The translations under genes and the position numbers were made by a program. DNA of 64,000 bases from Spirodela intermedia (taxonomy: Eukaryota > Streptophyta > Magnoliopsida > Alismatales > Araceae). Location: NCBI GenBank assembly GCA_902729315.2, contig LR746268.1, forward strand, positions 4,147,501 to 4,211,500, in the 5' to 3' direction. Positions 1 through 11,900 of this stretch are shown here, piece by piece (within the stretch, counting starts at the first letter, position 1; each line of letters opens with the position of its first letter). A model generated the notes under the pieces. The model was not told the DNA's origin. It did no database searches and was given only the letters and a program-made list of their open reading frames with translations.

Positions 1-840
1 CTTCTTGACGGAATTTATCCAAGGAACACGTAAATCGGCCTCATTCTTTTGAAACAATATAATGGCAGCAGGGATCTTAATTTTAAAATCAGAAAAAGAT
101 GTACTGTAAGGCTTCTGTGAATCAGTACTTTTTCCCGTGTTCACCGTGGGCGGCGAGACACAGTATGTTCTTGGAAGCTCAGTTGCCGGACCGCGGCGCC
201 GACGACGACGACGACGACGACTCCACTATCTGCCAGTCATCTCTGTAAGACATGGAAGAAACAGTTGAGCAACCGTAGTAACGTCAAGATGTTTAGCGTG
301 AACTATTTCCAACGGCTGGCCAATGACGAGACATTTTAGGGCGACGACAGCCAGCGGTCAGTAGTACCTCTGTTGATACGAGATGGGGCACTTCGAACCC
401 TTTGCTTGACGAAGAATAATCGGGGATGTAAAGTATTGGGGGAAGGAATTATTGTGCGTTCTCATCGAAGAACTTTGGAGATGGGCTCTCTTGAAACAGC
501 CACCTGTTTTCTCTCAAATCCTTATTTTTGGTCATTCAGTGGCAATGGTATTATCTCCTCTCTGACCCTTGAGCTCACTGTTCTACGAGCTCTAGGTGGT
601 CCCATCATCCTTGTATCAGAGAGTGATGCCAGAATATCAGATATAACTATCTAACATCGTCGATTCTGATTTTGAGGTTTGATATAAAGCTGGTGTTGAA
701 AACTAAGCCACCAACGCACTATCTCAAAGGCCTAGTCATAGAAAAAGATCTCCCAAGGAGTTTTATCCATATGTCCAATTGACAAAAGTTACTTAACCAT
801 AACTCCTGGATTTAGATCGTATTTCAAGAAAAATCCAAAT
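1..840. other. Unassigned left edge, mixed composition
   Basis: No gene could be identified. The part at about 130-360 is richer in GC than its surroundings and contains a perfect GAC-type trinucleotide run near 200-222. On the minus strand, a good splice acceptor near 255 is followed by a short open stretch ending at about 190 in an acidic segment, a serine run and a stop codon. This could be the last coding exon of a gene, but no upstream exon was recognised. A 93-codon plus-strand ORF at 373-654 resembles nothing I know and is probably chance. Confidence 0.3.
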
Positions 841-1520
841 TGAACCACTATTGTAGTGAGTCTTAGAAGAGATAAAAGAAAATCCAAAATAATTCTAGTG
901 GTGGTGGACCATCTAAGCAAGTATGATCATTTCTTCTGCTTAAACATTATTTTACAACCCTAGATATTGTGAAAATTTTCCTTAGAGATATCATCACTTG
1001 TATGAATTTTCAATCTCCATCCTCACAAATCATGATCGAATATTTGTGAGTCACTTTTGGGAAAAACTATTTTAGTTGTAAGACATGTTTTTGGACTACA
1101 ATAGTGCATATTATCCCCAAATTGAGAAACAAACAAAGGTCATGAATTGTGGACTCAAAGCCTACCTTCAATGCTTTGCTAGAAAAGATCATTGGCGATA
1201 GAGAATAATAATTATCTAGGCCACATTTTGGTACACCATCAACCATCATTTGTTGATTAGAACCACTTCTTTCAAAATCATATATGAACAAGATTCTCTC
1301 ACTCTAGTCCATTAAGGATTTGAATAGACTATTGTTGATGTTTCATACAAGCTTCACTAGAAAGGGATAAGGTATTAGAACAACTCAAGGCCTTATAGGC
1401 AACAATCCCTCACACAACAACTTAATAGAAAGCTTGCCCCCTCCATTATTTAAAACCTTATTCAATCTTCTATGTTTCTCAATTGAAGAAGGCAATTGGA
1501 TCATCAAGATATGCACATTC
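840..1520 (+). mobile_element. Decayed Ty3/gypsy retrotransposon, integrase remnant
   Basis: Although interrupted by stops and frameshifts, plus-strand translation recovers integrase landmarks of Ty3/gypsy elements in the right order. ILVVVDHLSKYDHF (from about 889) matches the start of the integrase core. SAYYPQIEKQTKVMN (from about 1100) is the usual SAYHPQTDGQTEVVN motif. FWYTINHHLLIRTTSFK (about 1220-1270) matches the following FWYN-H-S-TPFK block, PYRQQSLTQQLNRKLAP (about 1390-1440) the linker, and FYVSQLKKAIGSS (about 1468-1506) the conserved HPVFHVSQLKK end. No intact ORF, reverse transcriptase, LTR or target duplication was found. The element is long dead. I cannot tell chromovirus from other plant gypsy lineages. 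Confidence 0.8.
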
Positions 1521-3560
1521 ACCTCTACTTCTCTTGAACAATAATTTCATGTGGAACATAATTATGGGATATATATTGACAACTAGATAAAAATAACAAT
1601 AGTACAGCTGATTTGACTTAACCATTATATAGTAAATCATGTAAATTTAAAATTTATAAAACTAGAAAATACTAATTCTTGGATATCTAAAAATATTTAT
1701 GAATAAATTAAATAATTATAATTCAAAAAAGTTTTAAAATAATAAAAAAAATTCTCTAGGTCAATCATAAAGATGTAATATAATATTAAGTAGTATTTAA
1801 GAATTTTTTTCAAAGAATATGATTTTTCACAAATTTTAGATTAACAAATGAAAATAAAATATATTTAAAACTCACAAAAAGAAGAAATAAGGGTGCAAAA
1901 TTTTAGATGACCTCAGCACCCGACGAATGTGAATCAAGTAGAAATAAAGTTTTGTTTGATCATTCTTATATAAATAATTACAAACAATTTAATTGGTCAA
2001 GATAAAATTTATAAAAGTCAGAAGAATCGTAATTAAATAAAAAGTAATTTGAAAATTTTAAATCATATAAATCATCTCTAAATAAAGTAAAAATTAAGTT
2101 GAAAGTAAAAAAATAAAGTTTTGACGACATGATGGTGATGCATCAATAATGCATCGAAATTATGAATATTTAGAAGATTGTCGTGTATTGTTCATGACCT
2201 CAAAAGTTCTCTTTTGACAAAGATGATGTAGGTAATCTCTAAATCTTTTTGCAAAGTTCAGAGATCAATGAAATGAGTCATCAATAGCTGTCACTTGATG
2301 AAGTAGAAAAATAACGATTTTGTGGCTCTATGACAACTATCACCTAATAGAGAAGAGTTGGTGTAGGCGAGACGTATGTCATGGAGCTCCATCCTCAAGT
2401 CTACATGACAAGGGGATACTATTCAACGCATTCGATATACTATCAAGAGGTGGCAACTCATCTTCTAAAGAATTGTCCTCTTCTTGATGATAATTTATTT
2501 ATTGATCAATTGGAGATGATTTACTCAATAGATTCATGATCCTTTTATTGTAAATCGCTCAATAATTATAGTAAGAATATTATGTGAATCACGTTGATGA
2601 AATTTTCATGATAACTAAGTGATTTGGCCATTTAATTCTTCATCGATAATATGTAAGAAAATTATGATTTAATCAAATAAAAAGAAATAAGTTTTGCCTT
2701 TAGAAGAATTCAAACTCAAGCTAATCACCTTATTGTATGAGAGAGAGTGAATAAGTATTAGAATACATTTATATAGTGACATCATCATGGTATATTATTG
2801 TTATACATAGGGGATAGTCTAGGTATTAAAATTATAAAATCATTCCAAGGAAAGTGTGACTGCCCATTTAGTCCCACATTGATGATATGTCGAATGTTAA
2901 GATGCATATATGGTAATGCAAGATTTGAGAATCAATAAATCATTTTATTATATGTATATGACCACTCCTTACCCCACAACTAATTGGCCATCAGTGACGT
3001 GGAGGGGGAGTGATGTACACGTGCTCCCATCAGTCCATAGCCACTTGAGCCCCTGCTTGCGGCTCCATCCTAATTGTGCATCTGTCCCGCTTGTAGGTTT
3101 GGCTGGCTAATGGGTCCCCCCTTTTTTTATCTTTTTCTTTTTCTTCATTTATCTAAAAAATAAGATTATAAAAATTTATATAATTTATTAAAAATATATA
3201 TTAATTAATTAAAAATTATTTTTCATAATTTAATATAAATAAATCTATTTATCATGAGTTAAGGCTAAAACTATATTATTTATTACTTAGTAACTCATGA
3301 TAATGAAGATTTATTAGGAGTTCATCCCTCTATGACATAAAAGTATTAGTGATTAATGCTAAACCTTAATGAGTTAAGTCTCACTCATGAACTACAATAT
3401 GTTGCAGTGGGAAGGTTACTTCAATCGTCAATTATATATTTTCACTCTTTATATTGTGTTTAACTTTGTGTAAAAAAAATTCGTATAAAGTTTTACATAA
3501 ACTCATCACTTCTCTCCTCTTATTTACTATCTCATTTTTTTCTTCAAATCAACTTTTTCC
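1521..3560. other. AT-rich intergenic DNA, no gene seen
   Basis: This stretch is very AT-rich and has no ORF with coding character. A short GC-richer patch at about 2985-3115 carries a 66-codon ORF that looks like chance. The part from about 3260 to 3568 may be the decayed 5' LTR of the copia element that follows, since gag-like sequence starts about 200 bases further on. The sequence CAATATCAAAAC at 3568-3579 could be a mutated copy of the copia primer-binding site TGGTATCAGAGC. That is only suggestive. Confidence 0.3.
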
Positions 3561-3905
3561 TTCATTGCAATATCAAAACGAAGTTGATCATGTATTGAAC
3601 ATTTTGTTGTTGGGTAAGTTTTTGAATTAAGAGATCTACATGAAGAAACTTATGTGAAGATTTTCATGAAGAACTATTTTTACTGATTATAGGCATATCG
3701 AATGGTAACATTCTTAATCTTTCACAATCATTTATGTTATTTTTTTAGTGTGGAGAAATATCAAAGTATCAAACTAAATTTTTTATCTCACGAGATGTAT
3801 GAAATCTAATTGAAAGTAGTTATCAAGATGAGAGAGCTTTAGACAAGTTGTTTTAAAGGAACTTTGTAAGAAAAATTATTTTGAAAAAAGTCCTTAGAAG
3901 CATAT

Positions 3906-4631
3906 TGACACAATAGTAACATGAAAGATAAACAAGATCTGGGCTTAAATCCACAAAGCTCCAATCTTGAGGAAGAAGCGCACCTCTAAATCTATAGATT
4001 GAGAATCTTCAACCCTTAAATCCATAAGGGGGTGCCTTAATCTACAAGAGGAAAAATTCTCACAATAGAGAAAAGTGATTTATCTAAAACATGAGGGCCT
4101 CATCTTATAATGGGAGCTTTTATATAGGCCTAAAAAAGAGGTGGAGTGCTCTCAAAAGGAGGATCTTGATAATTCATGGGGATATAGTCTAGCTAACTTT
4201 GAAATGACCTAAAATAGACTCTGACATATTAAAATCTTAAAGATGTCCTTTGTAAATACTTTGAATAACTCTGAAATGACCTAAAATATACTCTAACAAG
4301 TAGATATATTAAATAAATCTTAGGTACAAGCTTTGATAATCAAAGATCTTGAATAAATCTTAAGTATAGACTCTAACAATCAAAGATCTTGAATAGATCT
4401 TAAGTATAGACTAAACCACATTAAAGTTACTTCTAGAAGGGAAGAGACATAAAGTGTCTTCTAAAAGTGAAAGGACATAAAGTAAGAAATAAAATATTAC
4501 TTTTCAGACCTCCAGCCCACTTGTGACATATGTAGACTCCCTTTTTAGCACTTTTCACTTTATGACCTAAATTTAAATAAGTGGGTCTAAATTTGAAGTT
4601 GCTACTTCAACTTGTGTCTTAGGTTGTATCA
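3906..4631 (-). mobile_element. Solo LTR inserted in copia gag
   Basis: This 726-bp block separates the two halves of the copia gag. Read on the minus strand it begins TGATACAA and ends TTGTGTCA, giving the TG...CA ends and short inverted repeats of an LTR. It contains a TATA-like CTATATAAAAG about two thirds of the way along. The five bases on each side (CATAT and TATAT) differ at one position, as expected for an aged 5-bp target duplication. No internal coding sequence is present, so recombination between two LTRs probably removed it. Which family donated it is unknown. Confidence 0.55.
4311..4415. repeat. Short tandem repeat, about 40-bp period
   Basis: The string AATCAAAGATCTTGAATA recurs at 4338 and, with one mismatch, at 4378. 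Each copy is followed by a near-identical ATCTTAAGTATAGACT. A more diverged partial copy lies just before. The repeat sits inside the solo LTR and probably arose there. Confidence 0.7.
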
Positions 4632-6200
4632 TATATAATATTTTAAAAGGAATCCTTAGAATCATAAATTATTTGAAAGAAGATAAGATTATCATAATCA
4701 TCATAATAAAGTTTCAAAGTCTCTATAGATAATTTAAGACTCTTCATAAAATCAAGTGAATCTATTCAAATTTTATTTTCTTATGTCTCTATCATTATTA
4801 ATCAAGTAAGAATATTTAGAAAAGTTATCTCAAAAAAGAAAATAGTTTATAAGGTGTTGAAAAGTTTTTGTTCTAAGTTTGGTTGTATTGTCATTACTAT
4901 TAAAAAGGTGAACAATTTATCTACTTACTATCAAAATAAATTAATAAATTCTTTATTACCACATGAAAAAAAGGGTCCATAATATTTTTTTACTAAGTAG
5001 TCATTGCAAACTAAAATTAAAATTTTTAAAAAAGAGAAGAATAGTTGAATTTCTTCTAATCAATTACATGATGATAGAAGTCGAGGTGAAGGATGTCATC
5101 ATGGTCATAACCATTGAAGAAGTTATGACATATTTAATTTTGAACATTAGAGTCATGATGGTGCTGATAATAAAAAGTAAAAGTCGAGTTATAAGATGAT
5201 GAAATGTTGATTTTTTAATAATTAATGGACAAATTGAAGTAAATTCTTTCAAATCTTGTAAAGAAAAATGAAAAAAATAATTTATTTCTTATATATATGA
5301 CTATACTAAAAGATGAGTAAGGTGTGTGGTTTCTAAATAGAGCAAGTAATAATCATATTCAAGGTATTAGAACCACAATTGTTTAAAAAATCAGATATAA
5401 GCAAGTCATTATATTGTGTATTTGTTCCCTAACTTGGCACATGATTTACTTTGTTTTAGTCAATTGGTGAAATGGGTTTACATCTACAAGGAAGTTTAAG
5501 AAATACTTTCATTTAATTATTTAGGATTTTTAAAATTTATAGGTAAATAAGAGTCAGAACATTTCCCTCTTTTCCACCATTATTAAATGTCAAAACTTTA
5601 AAAATTAAATTCAAATATCAGAAAATAATACTATGTATCCTTAAGAGTTGAACTATCTTTTAAAGTTAAACCAAGAAATGTATATGTTAGTATGTAACAC
5701 ATATCCAAAGTTACCCATTTAATGTATTTAATAATAAATTACTTCTATTAAAATTCAGCAATAAATACATCTCAAAATAAACTAATATTGTAAAATAAAA
5801 TTAAATCTAAATCACCTCAAAAAATATGAGTAGGAAGTAGATATATTAATCTTAAAATCAATATGTGACATAATTATTTGGACAATATATAATATTCTAA
5901 GATAATGTTTAAATTAATATTTAAAGATACTCTAAAAAGTTGTAAAAGATTATTTAAATAGTGTGGACTCAATCAGTCAACTCTTCATTAAAAATGATAT
6001 AAAGTAATCATGTAATTGAACATCTAATCTACTAAGTAAGCTTTATAGTAATCATGTAAGATTCAATGTCAAAATTAATACTTTTTGTTAATGGTATTTT
6101 ATGTAATGATTGACACTTTCTACAATAAAAATTAAGGATTTTGAGAAACAAATTCATAGTTTGTATTACATTCAAAACTTGAGCATAAAATCCATGCATT

Positions 6201-8600
6201 GAATTATTTTATGAACACTTTGGCACCACTATTATGTATTCATTATGAATTTATATTTAATACATTTTAAAGAGATCACTCATCCATGATAGATTTATAA
6301 TAATATTAATAAAAATTTCATCTATTTATTTTTATATTTATTTATTATTATCAAGAACTTTTAAGATAATCAAAGCTCTTGAAGCCAACAAAATAACTTT
6401 AAAGAGAAATAATGACACATTAGAACCCGCATATACCATTGAGGCAATGTGAGAAGGATGTTTTGATGCTGGCAAACTAAATACAAAGTCCATTAAAAGG
6501 ATCAAATTACACTATTGTTCAAACATATATGATATGAGAGTAGATACAAGAAAATCTATGTTAAGGTTGATTTAATATTGTTACTGATCAAAAGAGATTT
6601 CATCAAATATATTTTTAATCAATTATATAAAATAATATAGTTCATTAATTTCATTGTATAAACTTATCATGATGCATATTATTATCAAAAGTATCAATAT
6701 TTAGATAATATCACATGGTGAGAAAGCAATGATTAACACATTCAAATCAACAAGACTCCTTAAAATAAGATAAAGATATGCAAATTTACTTAGGTTATTA
6801 TGTGCTCATGATATTAGATCATTATGTTCAAATGACCTTGATATCGAACTAATTGATTAGATTCAAATAACTTATTTTTTCTCACATGATTTTTTACGAT
6901 ATTAAATTGTATCTTTTGGACAATCATTTTATATCTTACAAATTATTGAAAATATTATTACACATCGAAATCATTGTTCAAAGTTTCACTTGGAGAGTGA
7001 ACAACATAATAAGCTGGCTTGTAGAAATTTAGTCATTAAATTATTATGTTCATGAAATACACATGATAAGTACTACATTTATTTTGCCAAATTTTTATTG
7101 AACTAATTTAAACTAACACAAAATGAATAAAAATGTTATGACTTAATGACATCAAGTGTTGGTTCATGCAATGACATTTGAATATACTTAAATGACATGT
7201 CATGTTAGATTTTCAACTATTTTGAATTTGTGTTTATTCTAAGAAAAATAAATGTTTAAGATCTAAAAGATTCAATAATATTTTCTCAAATAATTCACCA
7301 TAAATATCAAGATTTTTGAATGGATAATTTAGTAGTGAATATGTCTATCACTTCACTAGACCTCCAACTTTGAAGCTCAAGAAATCCTTAAATATGACAT
7401 TGACTGTCAAGCCCTCAAACTGCTCTTTAGGTTTACAATCATTCAAAGTAAACTTTATTAACAACCAACTCTCATACTTCAAGATGACAAACATATTTAA
7501 AACTAGAATATTATCCTCCTTTTTATGACTTTGAATAAATTTAATCAATCTCCAAAAGTACCGCATGATAATAACTTTTATTATTTATTGTGAGATCAAT
7601 TTTATATTAAAATCTCATTTATTATAAACAATAATTGTCTTAGTGAAACAATAATATTACCTCCTAGAAGGTTTAGGAAGAAATTTCTAAAGAGCTGTTC
7701 TAGTAAAATAATGGTGTGGTCTCATAGAGTCTTGAATTTAGAAGAGGATTTTTAGGTAAAATTTCAAGAGAGCTGAGCCTATTAATCAACGATTGTGGTC
7801 GGATAACAAGTAGTAGTGAAACCCAAAAACATGTTTGTTCTTTGAGAGTAGATGCAATTAGTAAGTTGAATCATTACAAAAAATAGTATAGTCTATGTGA
7901 AATAGGAAACTCATTTCCTATCATCTTAAGAAAAGAGCGATCTTTAAAAAGATATTTTCTAAAGGAGAAAATTTAGATCAATTCAACCCCCCCCCCCCCC
8001 ACTTGGCTCTTGATCTTAGTTGTGAACCAAAACCCTGCATATATATTATTGAATAATGAAATGATGGTTAGTGTAAAAAAGATTTATTACGTGAAATTTA
8101 ACCTATAAGAACATGTATAAAAAGATATAAGACAAGGTTTTTTGTAACAAGATATGTGCAACAATATGACATTTACTACTTTGAATGATGGGCCTACAAG
8201 AATATATGAAAAATTATATAGAAGTTTGTTGGTGGTTTCATGTATTTTACTCAAAGTTGTTCTAAATTTAAGTTTCTTATTAGTACGCATTATTCTTCTA
8301 TTTATAATATTCGAGGAAAAAAAATAGATTTTCACTACATTCAAATAACAAAAGACTACGAAATTTTGTAAAAGTCAGTTCCTCAATTTATATAATTTTA
8401 TTAGTAGTGATTGTGCATAATCTATAGATGATAGTAAGAGTGTTAATTAGTTCAACTTTATCTTTAGATCTAATGGCATATCATAGACTTTAAAGAAGTA
8501 TGAGATTACATCATATAAAACAAGTATATTGATATATCATTACCGTGACACCAAGTTATATTGATGCTAGGGATATTAAAAGACGAACACGACATAAGTA
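6201..8600. other. AT-rich DNA, probable further retroelement debris
   Basis: No gene is supported. Weak traces of copia-like pol may continue to about 7010, but I could not align them reliably. A 14-base run of C at 7987-8000, preceded by CAATTCAA, resembles the polypyrimidine run often seen beside copia LTRs. The open frames at 7348-7566 and 8087-8344 (minus) have low-complexity, AT-driven composition and match nothing recognisable. Confidence 0.3.
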
Positions 8601-8618
8601 CTCTCTACTTATTTACTA

Positions 8619-8632
<14 letters not shown>

Positions 8633-8651
<19 letters not shown>
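8633..8651. repeat. CT dinucleotide microsatellite
   Basis: An uninterrupted CT run lies about 100 bases upstream of the predicted CNX1 TATA box. It is one of many CT/GA arrays near gene starts in this window. Confidence 0.9.
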
Positions 8652-8653
<2 letters not shown>

Positions 8654-8755
8654 GTGTATACAAGGATTTATTCCCCAATTAATGACGTCATTTGGCGCGG
8701 TAAAGTAAATACCTTTAGAAACAATATCTTAAGGCAATTAATATTTAACTGGGAA

Positions 8756-8762
8756 TATATAA
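8756..8762 (+). promoter_or_regulatory. Predicted TATA box of CNX1
   Basis: TATATAA lies 206 bases upstream of the CNX1 start codon, in the first stretch of rising GC content after the AT-rich transposon arm. A start site about 30 bases downstream (near 8790) would give a 5' leader of about 170 bases. Position and motif are the only support. Confidence 0.4.
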
Positions 8763-8827
8763 GAGAAGGTCGTTTCCCTCTACGGACGCGGTGTCGTTTT
8801 TAGCCCCGGTTCTCACGGAAAGGGACA

Positions 8828-8965
8828 ATGCGCGCCAAATATTTAATGTTAAGGGTTTTTAACAAACCAAGATGCACCGCGTGGCCTGCTTTGTACAAAC
8901 GGGCCAGCTTGACTTCGGCTGAGGTGAGCTCAGAGCAGAGCTCCGCCGCCTCGTCGTCGCGATGA
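8828..8965 (+). promoter_or_regulatory. Upstream ORF overlapping the CNX1 start codon
   Basis: An ATG at 8828 opens a 45-codon frame beginning MRAKYLMLRVF. It ends in TGA at 8963-8965, overlapping the CNX1 ATG (8962-8964) as ATGA. Its frame differs from CNX1. If transcription starts upstream of 8828, as the TATA box suggests, ribosomes would meet this ORF first and CNX1 would depend on leaky scanning or reinitiation. The peptide resembles nothing I know. The ORF itself is certain; its presence in the mRNA and its effect are inferred. Confidence 0.4.
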
Positions 8966-11900
8966 TCACCTCAGAGGAAGCCCTGCGCTTTGTCCTCAAC
9001 GCTGCGCAGCGCCTGGAGCCAATCTCTGTACCCATCGAAGGAGCTTTGGAACGGGTGCTGGCGGAGGACGTTCGCGCATGCGACCCCCTGCCCCCATATC
9101 CGGCCTCCATCAAGGTACGCCAGTCGGAGCACGGCTGGAGCTTCTTCTTCTTCCTCCCTCTTCCTCTTCTCTCTGCCCATCCTTTCCTTTGGTATTCCTG
9201 CTCTCCAGAATAAGGCGCGTGGTTCGCGTGAAATATTTTAAACGTCACAAGTATTGAACGGGGGTTTTTTCCCTTGGTCTCTGTCCGGCAGGGGGATTTC
9301 GAAGGTTCTCCGCGAGGGATCCAGATTTTTTACGGGGAGCACTGTCCATATCAACCAGGAAGACACTTTTATTTGGCTGGGAACTAGCTCTTACTGAATG
9401 TAGGAGGGAACCGAGGGGGTTAGTGTCTTTAGGGACCGAGTTCACGTCTGAATTTCGCCCTTCCTCTTGCATGTGGAAGGAATTTTCCTCGGTTGGATGT
9501 AGACGGTTTTATTGTGGAATTTTCAGATGTTGAGATTCAGAGGTTCTCTCAATGGAAGCCCTGATCTCCCGGACTGTGATCAGAACATTAGAAAGTGTAG
9601 TGATGCTCTTCTCCATTTTTGAGGTTTAAAATTACAAGGACGTGGCTGCGATTTAAAAAACAATAAGAAATGGTCTGCCGCAAATAAAGTACTCATAATT
9701 TTTTTTTGGCAATTTATGTCTGAAAGAATCATCTTCTGTGATTCCGAACGTGTGGCATGAAACTTTCTTCTTCTTGACATTTGACTTGTCGACTCACCTG
9801 TCATTACTTCATTCGAGTCCTCGCATGACATATGTGGATGACACCAAAGGGTGTTAAATGTGCATGTGCACGGGATTTGTACTACTTTGTGAATCTTATT
9901 ATGCACTAGGTGATGGTTTTAAGGAAGGGTGCTGCTCTGATGGTGATTAATATTTAGTAAATGACAGATAATAATTCATGCATACATACGGGGTAATTCC
10001 TATCTATTGCACGCATATTGGTATTTTCCTTCTTTTTATTTATTTGGGAGGTTCTAAAATTTGAAGCATGTTTCTCTATTATGCATTCATCTGGATCTGG
10101 AAGATGATGACTGGTAAACTGGCCTCCATTTCTGGACGCTTTGTTTGATTGTTGACACTTTTCTAAACGTTTTGAATCATGAAAATTGAAAATTTGTGGT
10201 GTATTTTCTATGAGTCTGTCCTTTATAATTGCATGACCTTGGAATATCATTGTTTTCTTGAATTTTAATAGTTCTAGGGATCCGTTTGGATTTAAATTTG
10301 CAGAGTCCTTTATCAAAGAGTAGATGGTTGTCAGTTATGTTAATGAACTTCAATTCTTCCCAAAATAAATAAATTCGAGGACGGGAACTGAAGCAATTCT
10401 TCTCGCAGGATGGCTATGCTGTTGTGGCGTCAGATGGTCCGGGGGAGTATCCCGTTATTACTGAATCAAGAGCAGGGGATGATGGAGTTGGTGTTGTTGT
10501 TGTTCCTGGAACTGTTGCATATGTAACAACCGGAGGTGAATTTTCTTGCAACCATCTGTCTCCTTGTTAAAATAATCCTAATTGAAACTCCTTAAAATGC
10601 TAATTATGGCAATTCCGTGCACAAGAGTCCCAACAACCTTTTTCTCCATATTGGCAATTTTTTTTAGAACTGTGGTTTTCTAACTTGGTTTTATCTACGT
10701 GAATCTGTTCGTGTTATAATGGTAAATTACATTTAAGGAACAGCTGATTCGACCACTCCATTCGGCCAAAGGAGGTTGTGGCCTAAAAATTAGGTTAACT
10801 TGCTGCTGAATTGACCGAAGTTATTTGATTTAGTATAGTGCAACTTGATAATTCAAGAAAAGATGTTGAAAATCAAAAGTACAGGTATAGATCGGCTAAA
10901 ATCAAGTTCGAGCTCCTTGTTACCTGAGTGCTGATTTAATCATATCTACTGAGTTTAAATCGTTCACTATATCTATACGTAAATTGTTCTCTCAGCTATT
11001 TTAGTATCTTGGTCTATCTGGTTCTGCATATTTATATGAAGCTTTTTGTTGGTATAGGTTCATAAAACTCATTTTTTTGTCTTCCATCCTTCCACTCTAT
11101 TCATGAGCCAAATCTAAGTGCGGGAGAGTTATCAATGCGTCCTGTGTAGAACAAATAGAGTGATGAAAATAATGATGTGTGATGAAGTTTACTTAAAGTA
11201 ATGATGTGATGAAAATTTATGATCTCAAGTATTTCAACTAACTTTATTTCATGTCTATTTTATTTCAAACTAACTTTATTTAATGATATGAATGATTCAC
11301 GTGTGTGTGTGTGTGTATAAAGCATTACTGTGATTATCTGACAAGATATGATAAAGCATGGAATTTGGACCCTAAATGGGAAGTAGACAACGCTAAGATC
11401 TAAAAAATTCATTTGCAAATCCGTTGGCTTCAAATAAATTAATTCTTAGAAGACTAAAATCGAGAGAGGAGATGTTGTAATATCATTCCTTGTTTCCTAT
11501 GCAGCAAGACAGTAGATCAGCACCCTCTGTGCCTTACCCATCCTAGAAGCTATGATATATCATATTGAAAAGCGATACCATCAAACGGGTGCACAATGGA
11601 CTTAGTTGCAGCAGCTTCACTCATAATCAATTCTACAGGGGGATGGTTCCCACTGTACCAAATCATCATATTTGTTGAGATTTACCCTATTCTTGTTGTC
11701 AGGCGGCTACATGAATATTCTCATAATCATCCGCTATCAAGCCATTGCCAATTTATTCTTGTCTGCTTGCAAAACTATTATTGTTTCCTTCATCTTCAAA
11801 ATTTTCAGTAAACACATTCTGCATAGAAGTCGTACAGTGTCTGTCTCTGTATTTGACACGATCTGGTTAGTTTTTCTCTAATCTATTCATATATTTATTT

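Larger units (their letters stand above)
3569..6200 (+). mobile_element. Decayed Ty1/copia retrotransposon, gag to integrase
   Basis: Plus-strand translation, allowing frameshifts and stops, gives copia landmarks in order. A gag N-terminus lies at about 3750-3840 (FISRDV, a TGA where W is usual, then NLIESSYQDE). The gag core at about 4783-4975 includes LINQVRIF, KIVYKVLKSF and NNLSTYYQNKLINSLLPHE. An Arg/Gly/His-rich stretch at about 5070-5110 precedes a ruined zinc knuckle (GQIEVNSFKSCKEK, about 5224-5265). The protease motif VWFLNRASNNH (from 5324) corresponds to VWFLDSGASNH, with the catalytic Asp lost. PNLAHDLLCFSQLV (about 5426-5470) follows, then a GAG-pre-integrase-like trace near 5640-5700 and an integrase-like trace near 6120-6190. 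The gag is split by the solo LTR at 3906-4631. No part can encode protein. Confidence 0.7.

Noticed and set aside
7348-7566. 72-codon minus-strand ORF in the left AT-rich arm
   Set aside because: Considered as copia reverse transcriptase or RNase H debris, but no motif could be aligned.
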